DNA of 64,000 nucleotides from Micromussa lordhowensis (GCA_964020085.1 OZ026609.1:707701-771700), one strand, 5' to 3'. Shown: positions 1-11,500, numbered from the stretch's first letter. Translations and numbers: made by a program. Notes: generated from the sequence alone by a model not told the origin.

Positions 1-252
1 GAGTCAGCCATCTACGCGCTCCTTCTCTGGCTATGCTAGGGTTCTACAGCTCACCAGATCAGGCGAGCAGGAGTAAGGAGCACAATATTAACCTGCGTCC
101 GATACTCCCTACTCTCTACGTACAGCTGTCAGTCACATCACATTTTTTGAATGAGATTATAAGTAAAAACCGCACCCAGTTAACTAGCCTGGCGTAACTG
201 CTGGCAGCGCTGACAACCCTCGGCTCTTCAGTGTTTTTCAAGTTAGCGAATC

Positions 253-3200
253 ATGGCAACTTCACCATTCCTTCTTGCTGCTCTGGTGGCTATGTATATG
301 ATGCCAACAGGTGAGTTAAATATGTTTAAATTAAAAGTTTCCATTTACTAGATACAAATGTTTCATCTGTGAAGATAGCTCGTGCGGCGATCAATGATAT
401 CGATGCGCAAGGATTTTATAAGACTTTTCAATGCTGCAGATTCTTGATATGGGGTTAACCTCTGGGTTTTCTTTTTCTTAATAACTACTTGCATATGTTC
501 GTTATTTTTTAAATAAAGTATTGTATTGCAGCTTATTAGCTTGATTAATCGAGCTATGACTGATGCAGCAATGCTTCTTTTTGAATCTCACTGTACAGTG
601 TGTCAACGGGCCTAAAATGCCGTCCGCGAAAACATATTGTAAACTACATACTTTACATACATAATTTATTTCAACACGACAAAATCATCAGTGACTCATT
701 ACGATAGTAAAAAAGAAGTTTCATTATAACTACACTATTGCCGTGTGGGAGCCTGACTGACAGCCGTTGAAAAATCGATCAATTTCCATTTTGAAGCGTC
801 CAAGAGAGTCTGATTTTCGGAAATAAACGGGCATTCAGTTCCATAACAGCGCCCCGCTATAGCCAAAAGCCACGCTTCCAGTAGTTCGTGCGTGGCTTGG
901 GCAAGTCTAGTTTGAGCTCAGAATCTCTTAGATTATACGGTGTACTGCAGATGATAAATAAGTACAGTTTTGCAGTTACGCCATAAAGAGCCCCCTTGGC
1001 GTGTGGGAAAGATTGTCCCAGAGGGGTCTATCTAAGAGGAAACTGGCACTTGTGTCATAACTGGCAGCCCTGTTTTGGAGTTTTTGGAGTTCTCTCAAGG
1101 TAACGTTGCGTTCATCCCAAACAGAGCTACAATAGTCAAAGTGAGGTAAAATCAACGCTTGCTAAATTTGGAAAGCGGTGCTTTCAGAGATGAATGTTCT
1201 TACACGTTTAAGGCCGCCTATGGTTGTGAATATCTTCTTGCTCATTTTGGCTATATGTCTTGTCCATGAAATGTGTTCGCCAATTACCAAGCTCAGTGAT
1301 TTGGCTTCTTGCTTCTTGAAATTTTTCGATCGATTTACCATCGATCTCAATATTAATTTGGTTATTCGTAAGAGCATGTATTCATTGATTTGACCCAAAT
1401 ACCATAAATTCAGTCTTAGCATAGTTAGTAGAGGGGACCCCTCTACTTATGGTCTTAGCGACATTAAGGCTTAGTCTAGTGGTTACAATAGGCTGAGTTA
1501 CGTTTCTTAGTTCTGAGTTTACGACATTTTCAAGTTCAGCTATTGCACTGGCAGCGTAGGTTATATTTGAATGTTGAGGATGAACAAATACTAAAGTATT
1601 TGTAATCCTTGGGCGATGCGCGACACTTATATTCAAAAGAAAATAAAATTACTGATGGCATAGAAATATGCAAAAGTGTCAAATTGCGAAACTTGTCAAA
1701 TTGAGCGACCAGCTATTTGTGGCGTCAATCTATGTAGAGATCGAAATCCAGATTGGCAGTGAGTTAGTAACTTGTTATCAGCAAAGTACTCCTAAAGCTG
1801 GTCGTACATATAAAATTTTTGCAATTGTCGGAATGATAGATATTGGCCGAGAATTGTTTGCTCCATATTCTTAGAAAGAAACCCTCATGTGAATCATAAC
1901 CTGCTATTCTACCCACTCTATTCTACCCTCCCCCCTCCTCCCTTTCAAAAAAGCGCCTGATCACAGGTTATGTACATCAAAGAACGAAATGCAAGCTTCA
2001 CGCAGAGAACACACTGCGGAATTTGACGGTAAACACAATGCAGAAAGCGAATATATCATATGCGCTCGAGATTGACATAGCTCGAGTGTTTTTGAACTTT
2101 GGTTCACTGACCAGGTTATAACACGAGGTCTACTGTAGAAGAAAGAATTAACCTTAGCACTCATTTCCTAATGATAGCCTATCATTTCTGACAATTCTAA
2201 TTTTGAAAAATGTAACTACTTAAATACTACTCTAATACTAGCGCTATATCAAAGCGTCACTTTTACTAGAGCTGCCGTTACGTTTTAGTGAGTTTTTTTT
2301 CGATGTTTTTCATACATGTGTTACTAACAAACAGTAGGAAAGCAATCTGCAAAGTAGCATATTCACTTCTTAAACTCATCGTGTAAATGGTCAACTTCAT
2401 TTTACGACTCTTGCGAGTCTTGCCACTTGAACTGCGTGATTCTTATCCTTCATGATCGGAACAAGTGTTGAGTATTGGGCATGGTTGCAGCTGAGGGCGA
2501 GGCATTTTGCGCGAGTGGTGAAGTCGCGAGATACGTTTTGCGAGCAGCGCGGCTCCACGCCCGAGTCGCGCGAGCCCACAGGGAAGACAGGGAGTCTTAC
2601 AATTCCAGCGAAATTCACCCGTACAAATTTAACGCAAATCGAACTTGTTGATTCACAGGGTCAAATAGGCTTCCTCTGCTCCCTTTTACGGCCAAGCAAG
2701 ACAGTTCGAAAAGCCCAAACAAACTAGAGCCAGCTCGCAGCCTATTGCCCTGCGAGAGGATCCGTTTTGTTTTTCGGCACTTGCACATGCGCAAAAAAGA
2801 GAAAAGCGGGTGCTGGTTAGCAGCCTATCGCAGGCCAGATCAGTCATTTCGATGCCTCGGGGAGATGGGAGGTGGCCGCTTTATAGTGGCTGGGAATAAG
2901 TAGAGGCTCATTAGAAATATTCAAATACAAATATCCTTTGAGGCAAATAAACCGATGGAGTCACCCAAAGACAATAATGCGCTTGTGTTTGAGCATTTTT
3001 TCCAGTGGTCACATTTTATTTCGGAATCTTAATTATCTGTCATCCCGTTTTGCAAAACAAAGCCAAACTATATATGTCCTATGTGTATTTTGGGTGGCCG
3101 TAATAGAGGTAAAGACAATAGAAGCTCCTCATGGTGACGACCAAGAGTTGGCCGCGGCCGCTAAACTTTTACTGACAACAATTTCGGGATTTTGATAGCT

Positions 3201-5377
3201 GGCCGCTTAACAGGGGCTGGCCCGACTAATAGAGGTTCGTCTGTAAATAGATAATAAATAAATAGATAAATAATATTTTGAGAGGAAGCTGCATCAGCCT
3301 TAGCTGGTTTTCATGCGGGTCCTCCATCCTGGTTGAATTGGAATTTGGAGATCACGCTTTTTGTGGAGGGAGGAAAACCAGAGAACTCAGATAAAAACCC
3401 TCGGTGGGAGAGAGCGCTCTCACCACTGCCCAGCCCTGCTCCTCGCCGTCTGAAAACTAAAGAGCGCGTATTTTAAAATGTGCTATTTCGTTGAATTGAC
3501 AGCTTTCGCCCACAAATGCTATGTGTGTACAAACACTCCCGGAATCCCAGCAGCGAGCCAATGTAACAGTGAGAATGTGGCAAGCATTACTTGCAGTGCG
3601 CTCCTTGACAGATGTACGACTGTCACGGGTACCATGGCAATCCCTGGTGGTGGATCACTGGACATCGAGATGAAAAACTGCTCCAGCGGCATTTTCTGTA
3701 ACCCGGACAGTCCACTCGAAAGTAAGTGAAGTAAGAATGAAGGCTGCAGTGTAAATCCCGGGTGAAGGGGGGGGGGGGGGTGCTCATATATTCAAGCTAC
3801 ATGGGTACGTGACACTGTGAAGGGAATGTTTTTCAGGCAGTTTAGTCTAGGATAAGGTATAGAAATCAGACATTTTTGGTCTACAATAGGGTACAATTTA
3901 CGGGAAAAGTGGCCAGTGCATAGGTAATTTAGTCAAACATTTCACGATGTTATATAATAGAAATTGGAACTCGGAAGTGACGTACTGGGATATTGTTTTA
4001 GTTAGCGTATGTTGGATTACGATGTTGATGGGATAGGGTAGGGTTTTTTTGGTGCCTGGTCTAGAGTAGGTTTACAAATTCAAGCTGATCATGGACTAGT
4101 ATAGGGTAAGGGTTCAGGGTCCCAAACGCACACACCTCCCCAAAGACTCACAGAGTACCCCAGGGGCGGGGGGGGGGGGGGGCACTGTGGTCAAGCTTAC
4201 CTTTGAAACACGTGCGAGCGAAGCGATTCGAACCGGGAGGAGTCTGGTGCGCGTGTGCTTTCCAAACGTGCGTCTGCTCGCAGGCTATTTTAAGGTCCGC
4301 GAACAGCTTAAAAAGGCAGTCAATACGTAATAGGACGTGGAAGATGTGGACATTGGATTCAAGTATTCAGTATTGTCTATTTTAATTGTGAAATCCCTTT
4401 AAGTCCTGATGAAAGAACTTGATTCGTGTGATATCTTCAAAATGATAGAAGCCTAAAAATTTATAAAACGCAAAATTACTGTGTATTACACCCCTTTATT
4501 ATATAGGCTAGACCCACAAATTGACCCTTGCTCACCATAGAGTCTCCAGTAGCTCAGTGGTTAGAGCATCCGACTAGATCACGGAGGGTCGTGGGTTCAA
4601 ATCCCATCTGGGACTCGGACTTTTTTCCGAGTCTTCATTTCTCCTAATATTTAATATCGTTGTTGTTGTTGTTGTTTCATCGTAACATACTCACTTTGGA
4701 GGTTGGTTGGCTGCATCTTGATATGCTTTAATGTGACAGCGTGATGCTGTTAGTGAGTTTCACATGTGCTAGTCAAAACTTGGCTGTGTAGCCGCGCGAT
4801 GCGGTTCCAGTCAAGACCCACAAATTGACCCTTGCTCACCATAGAGTCTCCAGTAGCTCAGTGGTTAGAGCATCCGACTAGATCACGGAGGGTCGTGGGT
4901 TCAAATCCCATCTGGGACTCGGACTTTTTTCCGAGTCTTCATTTCTCCTAATATTTAATATCGTTATTATATAACAGAAAAATTACTTCATTGTGATTGG
5001 CTGAGAGCGGGCCGATTTATCGTTGATTTTTAATTTGCACTGCAATGCAAATTGACGCGCGCGCTTTGTGATTTTCCAGGTCATATAATAAATGAGTAAT
5101 CGAATGAAAGCTCGAGCAATTAAGAATTTGCACCACTCGTGATATTTGAAAATTCTTTAGAGCATTTTCAAATGTCACGAGTGGTGTAAATCCTTAATTG
5201 CCTCCGTGTTCACATCATGACGTTTTCTTTACAGTGTGCAAACTCTTAAACGTCACTGGATTGATGTCCAAATGCCATAACGACTGCTGCGAGGGTGACA
5301 ACTGCAATTCAGCTGTCCGTATTTCTGGTCTAGTAGCAAGTTTGGTCGCCGTTTTTCTGGCTTTGTTCCTGAATTAG
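253..5377 (+). CDS. Ly6/uPAR-like (three-finger) GPI-anchored protein, 3 exons
   Basis: Exons 253-310, 3503-3721 and 5235-5377 join in phase 1 at both introns to give 139 residues. Exon 1 encodes a signal peptide (MATSPFLLAALV...), with cleavage probably just before HKCYVC. Exon 2 holds fingers I and II; exon 3 holds finger III, the CCEGDNCN box that closes LU domains, and a C-terminal hydrophobic run (SGLVASLVAVFLALFLN) with no charged tail, typical of a GPI-addition signal. I count twelve cysteines in the mature part, two more than the ten of a classic Ly6 domain; the extra pair is in finger III. The second intron splits the Met codon just before the Cys of CKLLN, as in the two minus-strand relatives. 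A polyadenylation signal AATAAA lies at 5702-5707. Family members act as secreted or cell-surface ligands and co-receptors; the specific role here is unknown. The start is the first ATG of the signal exon. Confidence 0.85.
960..1600 (-). mobile_element. Non-LTR retrotransposon reverse-transcriptase fragment
   Basis: Inside intron 1 of the first Ly6 gene. Read on the minus strand, broken frames give TYAASAIAELENVVNSEL, a SLNVAKT/KTEFMVFGSNQ block, SLSLVIGEHISWTRHIAKM, IGGLKRVR and then ALILPHFDYCSSVWDE and LQKLQNRAA. These are the familiar C-terminal blocks of LINE reverse transcriptases of the jockey/CR1 type. The catalytic YADD box just before ITYAAS is destroyed, there are frame changes, and about a dozen codons are inserted between two KT blocks. 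It is a dead 5'- and 3'-truncated copy. Confidence 0.8.
3755..4185. repeat. Intronic repeat bounded by poly-G runs
   Basis: Intron 2 of the first Ly6 gene carries a stretch starting at a CCCGGGTGAAG followed by a long G run (about 3767-3780) and ending in a second long G run (about 4167-4182). Between them lie degenerate TAGGGTA-type motifs. I see no coding potential. It is probably an old transposable element; both G runs are G-quadruplex-capable. Confidence 0.4.
4510..4661 (+). mobile_element. tRNA-derived SINE, copy 1 (identical to copy at 4814)
   Basis: The 152-bp block contains a tRNA-like head: A box TAGCTCAGTGGTTAGAGC near 4550 and B box GGTTCAAATCC near 4593, in tRNA order and spacing. 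It is followed by an 8-bp hairpin (GACTCGGA, T run, TCCGAGTC) and an AT-rich tail that runs into a GTT repeat (4659-4676). Acceptor and anticodon stems pair poorly, so it is more likely a SINE than a working tRNA gene. The second copy starts 304 bp downstream and is identical over all 152 bases. Confidence 0.7.
4814..4965 (+). mobile_element. tRNA-derived SINE, copy 2
   Basis: Same 152-bp sequence as 4510-4661, including tRNA-like A and B boxes and the GACTCGGA/TCCGAGTC hairpin. It lies in the same orientation within intron 2 of the first Ly6 gene. Perfect identity implies either recent tandem duplication of a 304-bp unit or two very young insertions. Confidence 0.7.
5112..5204. repeat. Foldback hairpin just upstream of Ly6 exon 3
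   Basis: Two arms of about 38 bases (GCAATTAAGAATTTGCACCA... and its near-perfect inverse) are separated by about 10 bases. The preceding 150 bases (TTGTGATTGGCTGAGAG, GACGCGCGCGC) look like the body of the same MITE. The element ends about 30 bp before the exon-3 acceptor at 5234. Confidence 0.7.
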
Positions 5378-5851
5378 TGCCCAGGAGCTTAGCGAAGTGT
5401 GTGCTTGCAACATGACCAGTTCTGTTTTGTTTCTAGTTTGATATCCATTTACCCCGCAAGTTTGAAAGGCTAGAAAAAGAATTGCAAGCTTTTCATTTCC
5501 AGCCATATTCAAATATCATTCGCTTCTTTTATATATCGGTACATTCATTTTAACGTCATTGTCTGGAGAACCTAATGAATTGTACAACTATATAAAACAA
5601 CATCTTGTTTACGATGTAATCCTAAAAATTCGTTTTTTCGCAGTTCTGTGCTTATGAACAGAAAAAGAAATACTAGTTATTGCCACTGTATTGTTTTAAT
5701 TAATAAATGTTGCTGTTTACTCTCATTGCTATGACATAGGATAACTTTGCTGTTTATGAGTTCGTGAGAATTTAGCTAGTTTTGCGCCCACTAAGAAAAC
5801 GAGGCGTTTTAGCAGCAAATAAAATAGTGATTAAAAACAACGTAACAGTCT
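5378..5851 (+). other. 3' UTR and downstream flank of first Ly6 gene
   Basis: The stop codon at 5375-5377 is followed by AT-rich sequence without an open frame of note. AATAAA at 5702-5707 is the best polyadenylation signal, implying a 3' UTR of roughly 350 bases. Confidence 0.55.
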
Positions 5852-5861
5852 TTAAATGAAG

Positions 5862-6042
5862 TAGCCTGCAAGCAGGCTCTCCGTATGGGTTATTCCGAGA
5901 TTTGCTTTCGAATGGCGCGCGGTCAAAAGATAGTGGGGGGAGGGGGGTGGGGCGACCCCCCCTCCCCCCACTATCTTTTGACCGCGCGCCATTCGAAAGC
6001 AAATCTCGGAATAACCCATACGGAGAGCCTGCTTGCAGGCTA
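5862..6042. mobile_element. Perfect foldback MITE with 10-bp target duplication
   Basis: The two arms, about 80 bases each, are exact inverse complements, with a G/C-run centre near 5950. Each terminus (TAGCCTGCAAGCAGGCT) is itself a small palindrome. The element is flanked by TTAAATGAAG at 5852-5861 and again at 6043-6052, a 10-bp target-site duplication. TSDs of 9-11 bp suggest a Mutator-type transposase, but no coding part is present. Open frames read through it are artefacts of the palindrome. Confidence 0.85.
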
Positions 6043-6189
6043 TTAAATGAAGCTAACAAGCAATCTGAGAAAGTTAACAGCCTTTTCAAAATGGGAGAGG
6101 TGGAGTCAAAATCCACCATTATTACATAAACAAAAAAAAAACTGCCAACTTTGAGAAGTCGTGTATTAGTGTATCAAAACGCAAGGTAT

Positions 6190-6989
6190 TTTTTTTTTTT
6201 TTTTTTTTTGAAACACTCTTTATTTCAATAACACAGGACTACATTACAATAACCCGCTACATTATATTATACTACATTTATCTACATATAACTACATTAC
6301 ACTACCATACACTACTTGACATTAAATTACATTTAACCACCTTAATTTAACTGTATTAAAGTTTTTTACACCTTTACACATCTGTACTTAATGTAGTTTT
6401 TTCACACTAAATTGAGGGGTTTGATAAAAAAAAAGGAAAGAAAGAAAGAGGAGAAAAAAAAAAAGAGAAGAAATTACAAATACATAAGCACTTCACCTAA
6501 AGAAAAAAAAAAAAGACAACAACCTGGTGGCGTCTAATCAATTTGAATTATCCTGGTTATTAGTAATGATGTCGTATAACTTACTTTGACTCATCTGGGC
6601 ATATTTGAGGCTTAGTTTCCTATTGACTTAAAATCCTTCAATACAATATTTTATTTCCAGTTTTTTGATAAATTCTTTCAAACTTAGTTCTTTTGAACTA
6701 AGCTTGTTAGTATATATATAGTATTTAGCGAATAGAAAGACATAATTCAACTTTTTTAACATCAAAGGTGGCAAATCAGGGCCAGATTCATTTGGTAATT
6801 TCCCAAAGAGTAATTCAGTTGTATTAAGTGAGAAGGAGGTGCCATTTTCTTTGCCGAACCATTTAATAACTTCGGAAAAAAATTCTTTCGACAATCGACA
6901 GTGGATGAAGGTATGGCTGATTGAGTCAGGTTCCTGGCAATATACGCATGCGCTGTTGCACTCTATACCATATAAACAGAGTTCCTTTC
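6190..6989 (-). mobile_element. 5'-truncated LINE with zinc-binding RT tail, poly-A and 16-bp TSD
   Basis: On the minus strand an open frame ending at 6628 contains CVYCQEPDSISHTFIHC, the Cys-Cys-His-Cys pattern of the zinc-binding domain at the C end of LINE reverse transcriptases. A 3' untranslated part of about 430 bases follows, then an AATAAA-containing end and an A run (T run at 6189-6210 on the plus strand). The 16 bases TCAAAACGCAAGGTAT occur at 6174-6189 and 6990-7005, as expected for target-primed insertion. The open frame continues upstream to 7050, past the apparent 5' junction, which is either chance or means the repeat is not the true boundary. Confidence 0.75.
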
Positions 6990-7049
6990 TCAAAACGCAA
7001 GGTATCATTGTTTCAAGGGGTGAGACATTGTGCACCAAGTGACGCCACA

Positions 7050-8690
7050 TTTTCGCAGGGCTTTTCTCAAACTCTCCCTAATCACCCTCATACACCCCTC
7101 AAAGCTTATCCCTAATCGAACCCAGTACCTTGTCTCATAACCAATCGGCTCAACCTCATGACCGAAGCATTGGCCGTTTCTAGCGGAGCCCCGGCGGCCC
7201 GAAGGCCTCCAAGCGGAACCCCATATCCATACAGGAAAGACAAGGAAACCCATGAGGAGATATTCCCATTGTTATCATGGCTAGCGGTATTGCTCATAAG
7301 CGCGTATGCGCGACGACGGCGACGGAGTCGCGCAAGATGGTGGCCATACTCCAGCTAATAGGTTGACAGAGACATGCACTCTTGATTTATAGCGTCCTTC
7401 TTTGATTCTCACACTTTCACGCTTCAAGTCTTTTTGTTGTCACATGAGCAATTTTCTCCTTATTATAAATTCTACTTCCAACGCTTTGTATATCAATCAA
7501 CTGAAAACGACAGGAGAATCCGTCGTTAAACTTAAACAAATTTGTCGTTTACTTCAAATTCTTGCCTTGCCTGTTACTATGGATTATATCAAGACCCTTT
7601 CGAAACGTCATGCTTAATTATTGTTATTGAAGTCCCCCTCGCATGCGTCTTTCCGAAATTGCACAAGGAATTGGGGCTAGTTTCAAATGTTAACCAATCG
7701 ATAAACGGACACCACCACATGAGAGATGACATTGAGAGTAGTCATTTGACTTAGAGTGAGCAGAGACCAAGTTATGGACCTTGAAACATGGTTCAAAATC
7801 CATACAAACCTGTCTAATTCTGAGACAGTGTTCCTCAAAACCATATAATTAAACTCTTAAATTTTTAATGATTTCTGTGAAACTCTTAAAAATCGGCAAA
7901 CAGACGTGATTGCTTTCAAATTGTAGGCGAGTGACGGGATTTTACAGTAGTCACAAAACTGATGTTTCAATGTTTGCATGTTTGAACCATGTTTCAGTTT
8001 ACATTTGAAACTCGCCCCAGGCTGGTTCCCAGTTTCCACCTCGACCTGGATTCCTGCCAAAGTGAGAATGCCTCTGTAAAGTGATGCGCATGCGTGACAA
8101 GTCCCTCTTTCTAGTCTCCCCGTTTTTAGGAATGTCACGCAACGCCCACCACCTAACCCAAAGGAATGTTGCCGCAGTTATTTAACGTGATGCACGGTTC
8201 TGTAGACAAGTCCAGTGGGGAAAACCAGACATAACAAAGCTTAAGGTACTGCATAATACTCATAATGTTTAACTCGCGCGTCTTATTATTTTTAAGAACG
8301 TGAGACGTTAGTTTTTACACCTTGAAACTTAACATTACTACAATCCCGAGCAAAAGTAGTTGCATCCCCGTAATCAAATGTTGGAAAATGTCGCGATTTT
8401 TTCAACAAAAAGGATAAAAATCACCCGATGATCAACATTGTTAGTGGGCGAGGGGAGAACTTGCTTGGTGTCCCTTGCATAGTCAAAAAGAAGTAATAAC
8501 ATATCATAAGTACAGTGAGCTTCTAGGGGCTCTAGGAAAATGTTTCCGATTTAAAACGTTATTTCTAGCATTCCTGAGACTTGTTGTATATTCTGGAGTT
8601 TACCTTTATATTTCTCAACCAGAAAAAAAATATTAATGCACGATCAAAAAGGACAGCATATATACTCGTCAATCAATCAATGTAGCCTGA
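7050..8690. other. Intergenic, no gene recognised
   Basis: Frames here are short and lack recognisable motifs. A GC-richer patch at 7290-7350 (CGACGACGGCGACGG) is the only compositional feature. Positions 7980-8490 are homologous to the blocks at 22500-22860 and 21415-21660, so part of this stretch belongs to the duplicated Ly6 neighbourhood. Confidence 0.5.
8275..8485. repeat. Shared repeat block, copy 1 (partner at 21415)
   Basis: CGCGTCTTATTATTTTTAAG, a nearby GTGAGACGTTAGTTTT, ACAAAAGTAGTTG-like sequence and GGGGAGAACTTGCTTGGTGT recur in the same order at 21415-21665. This copy has lost its right terminal repeat. Confidence 0.65.
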
Positions 8691-8894
8691 AAGGGTTTTC
8701 TTGGATGAGCTTTTACAAAAGCCTTGCATAGCTGGGGGGATTCCCATATGAAAACAACAGGGATTCTTGTCATACCTTTTGGGGGTTAAAAAAGTGGTTC
8801 TAGTACCTCTTAGGATATGAAGACTCAAAAGGTCTACAGCAGGAGCTTTTGCATTACCTTTTAGGTATTGAGCCAAAAAAATACAGTGGAGAAA

Positions 8895-9320
8895 CAGTAA
8901 AAACCTGCCTGTAAGAACCTACATTTTTGGAAGTCTGGCAAAATTAGCCTGTTTACAGCCACCCCTTCCCCTCCATGTATTTTGGGGTACTTATTGGCAA
9001 TTTAGGCTAAGTAGGTTCTCATTAGGTTCTTAATTTCCATGGAGATATGATTATAGATAAAGTTAGATTTGGTCCTTTTATGTACAGTTTTATTCAGGTC
9101 TAACTGTTCTGTCATACGCCTTACTCAAGTGATTACAGAATTCATATGTAGTGACTTGCCCCTATAACAAAGGTTCATGGCCTAGCAACCCACATATAAG
9201 AACCTGGTTGATCCTGCTTCAAGCTAAACAAGTTAATTCTTATATTTTTGGGTATTAAAAAGGCAACATTCTGCCAGCAGGTTCATAAACCACCAGGTTC
9301 GTGCATGCAGGTTTTTACTG
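8895..9320. mobile_element. Non-autonomous DNA element with CAGTAAAAACCTGC termini
   Basis: The left end CAGTAAAAACCTGC (8895-8908) and right end GCAGGTTTTTACTG (9307-9320) are perfect inverse complements. Internally there are several variants of AAGAACCT(A/G) and AGGTTC in both orientations. There is no coding capacity; the length is about 426 bp. Confidence 0.65.
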
Positions 9321-9476
9321 TAATGTGTTGCTTTAGAATTGAAACCTCTTAGGGGTAAAAAAAGTCAAGCCATGCCCACAAAACGGGATCTTGGTACCCC
9401 TTAGGGGTTCTTTTCAATTATAGTCTCCCTCCTTCCCAGGCTCGCAGATCTAGTCTACCTCAAATCTCTTAGAGTA

Positions 9477-10157
9477 ATGCACTAGTCATTTGTTTCCTCC
9501 CCCCCCCCCCACCCCCGCGACATGCAGGGACTTTGTCAGGCAATAGCAGGGGAATTACCGCAGCTTTGCGATGATTTTATGCCCAGCACCCCCAGGGACT
9601 TTACCTCACATTTGCCTGACCTAAAATACCCGCAGGGAAATTTTCAAAAACAAAGCACTCACGAAGAGACTGTGCAAAGGATTCTGGGTGCATTCCTCAG
9701 AAGCAGCAATCCAAAGCTAAGAAGTGGTTCTGCCCTGCAAGTGATGGCTCATGTAGCTAGGTTTATCTCGACAAGAACGAGTTCAAGAGGCGGTACCAAA
9801 CAACTGTGTTTGTTGCTGGCATGGCTCACGATTTTCAAGTCTTCTCTCAGCTCATTGCTTATTCTCCCACATTATTTGTCTGATCAAAAAGCTATACTCC
9901 AAACAACCTCAATGGTAAGTATTTTAAGCTGGTTTAAACATTCCTAATAGTTGTTGTTTCTCAAAATGTATTTAGCGCAGAAATTGACAATCCCTTCTTT
10001 TACAAGGTCTCTCAGCTAGCCCCGGGGAGTGGTGGTTTTGCAAAGAAATTCTGCCCCGGTGGGTGGTGGAATTCCCCATAATTAGCATCGCTTGTTTGCA
10101 AATTCCCCTGCTATGTCGCGGGGGTGGGGTAGCGGGGGAAACAAATGACTAGTGCAT
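9477..10157. mobile_element. TIR element with C/G-run subterminal sequences
   Basis: The left terminus ATGCACTAGTCATTTGTTTC is exactly inverted at 10138-10157. Subterminal arms, rich in C on the left and G on the right (including TATGTCGCGGGGG and its inverse), extend the pairing for about 100 bases. The 141-codon open frame inside (9522-9947) begins within the left arm and matches no family I know, so I do not call it a transposase. Confidence 0.7.
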
Positions 10158-10567
10158 AAAGTAAGAACAGTGAGATCTGAAAAGGGCTCTTCAGACATCA
10201 TTGATCTGTCTGCTTTATTAGTGAAAGGTACTGCTCAGCTTTCACACTTCTAAGTGTTAGGGTGCATGTACATGCAAGTAGTGACTTCGTCACAAGCACC
10301 AGTGCGAGTAGAAGGTTGCTTGGAGGTTCCCTCTGCTGATTGCCTCATAGTTTGCCATCTTCACAGCTCAATAATTCCCAAGGAATTTAGGAAATAAAAG
10401 TCTTTCTCACAGTACTACATGCCTTCTGTTTCTTTAGATAGTTCCAGCGTGTTATTAACTTTGATAGAGTACTAGATAATGCAGGTGGCATCAGAAAATC
10501 AGCCTTCCATTTTGATAATCAGGGAATCAAAAAGGGGAAGAGCCACAGACTTGTGATGATTGATTGG

Positions 10568-10925
10568 ACTAGAACTAAAAATGTTTGAGCGATTCCTCTG
10601 TATGCTTGCATTTGTCTTCCTAGCCTGGGAATGACTTCATTGATTATGCATTATTCTTTCTTTGCATTATTTTTAAGATTATTGAGGAGTGAAACAAATA
10701 ACTAAAAAATGCTCCTCAAAGGGGGCAGGGGGTTGCAACCCCCTCAATCCCTCCCCGGATTCGCCTCTGAGCTGGTTCTCCCTGCAATAACACTGATACA
10801 GCTGTACTGAAATATCAAAAGAAACTGACCATTTGAAAACTTGTATCACTTTTGAAAACTTGTATCACTTCTGGCCTTGGCCCCTGGCCTCTTGGCCTCT
10901 GGCCAAAACCTGGTATTGGTATCTC
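10568..10925. repeat. Duplicated Ly6 3'-flank relic
   Basis: The block GAGCGATTCCTCTGTATGCT at 10588, then ACAGCTGTACTGAAATATCA and AAAACCTGGTATTGG near 10910, is repeated in the same order at 16110-16460 (downstream of the minus-strand Ly6 locus) and partly at 21715-21860. No Ly6 exon remains beside this copy. A 25-base unit ending in AACTTGTATCACTT is doubled near 10838-10870. Confidence 0.6.
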
Positions 10926-11106
10926 TTGGAGTATATATATGAGATGAATATAGACTTGGAGCGTACATATCAAACATTTTTAAAATAAAATTGCCTCCTG
11001 CATTGGCATCTTGAAGAGAAGTAGGTCTTTTGTTCCTTTTGAAATGCTCCTATGCATCTATAATGCTTTGTGGTATGGGGGAATTAATTGTAATTATAAA
11101 TCTCTT

Positions 11107-11164
11107 TCCATTAAATGAAAAATCCTGCAGAATTGCGCTGCATTCATTTTGACGTCTTCTTCAA

Positions 11165-11200
<36 letters not shown>

Positions 11201-11500
11201 ACTGGCAAAAACTTAATCTTCAACGAGAATTAAAAACAGCCACTATGGTCTATAAATCTCTTAATGGTCTCATCCCTGATTATCTGAAAACAATGTTTAC
11301 TGATCAGAGTGCAATATCTACCTATTCTCTTAGGAACTGTGAGGGCAAACTAGCTATTCCACTTCCCCGCACCAATTTTCTAAAAAGCAGTTTCAGCTAT
11401 CGTGGTGCACGACCAATCTGTGGCAAGCACAAACTCTTGCTAGTTTTAAATCCGGGTGCAGGGGTTTCTTTTTTGAGAATGAATACGTTAATTAATCACA
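11107..11500 (+). mobile_element. LINE reverse-transcriptase C-terminal fragment
   Basis: The frame starting LQNCAAFILTSSSND and continuing DLFVRLDWQKLNLQRELK and MVYKSLNGLIPDYL is the conserved tail after the RT domain of CR1/jockey-type LINEs. It breaks down after about 11430. The N-terminal part, endonuclease and catalytic RT are absent. Confidence 0.75.

Noticed and set aside
4541..4618. Functional tRNA genes at both SINE copies
   Set aside because: A and B boxes are good, but acceptor and anticodon stems have mismatches and both copies are embedded in the same 152-bp repeat with a hairpin tail, which fits a SINE better.
5772..6129. Open frames on both strands across the perfect palindrome
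   Set aside because: The same peptide is read from both strands because of the inverted repeat; there is no coding signal.
7290..7360. CpG-rich start of a hidden gene (ATGGTGGCC near 7337)
   Set aside because: The frame closes after about eight codons and no downstream exon with matching phase could be supported.
9522..9947. 141-residue frame inside the 9477-10157 element as a transposase
   Set aside because: It starts in the terminal arm and shows no transposase motif or family resemblance.
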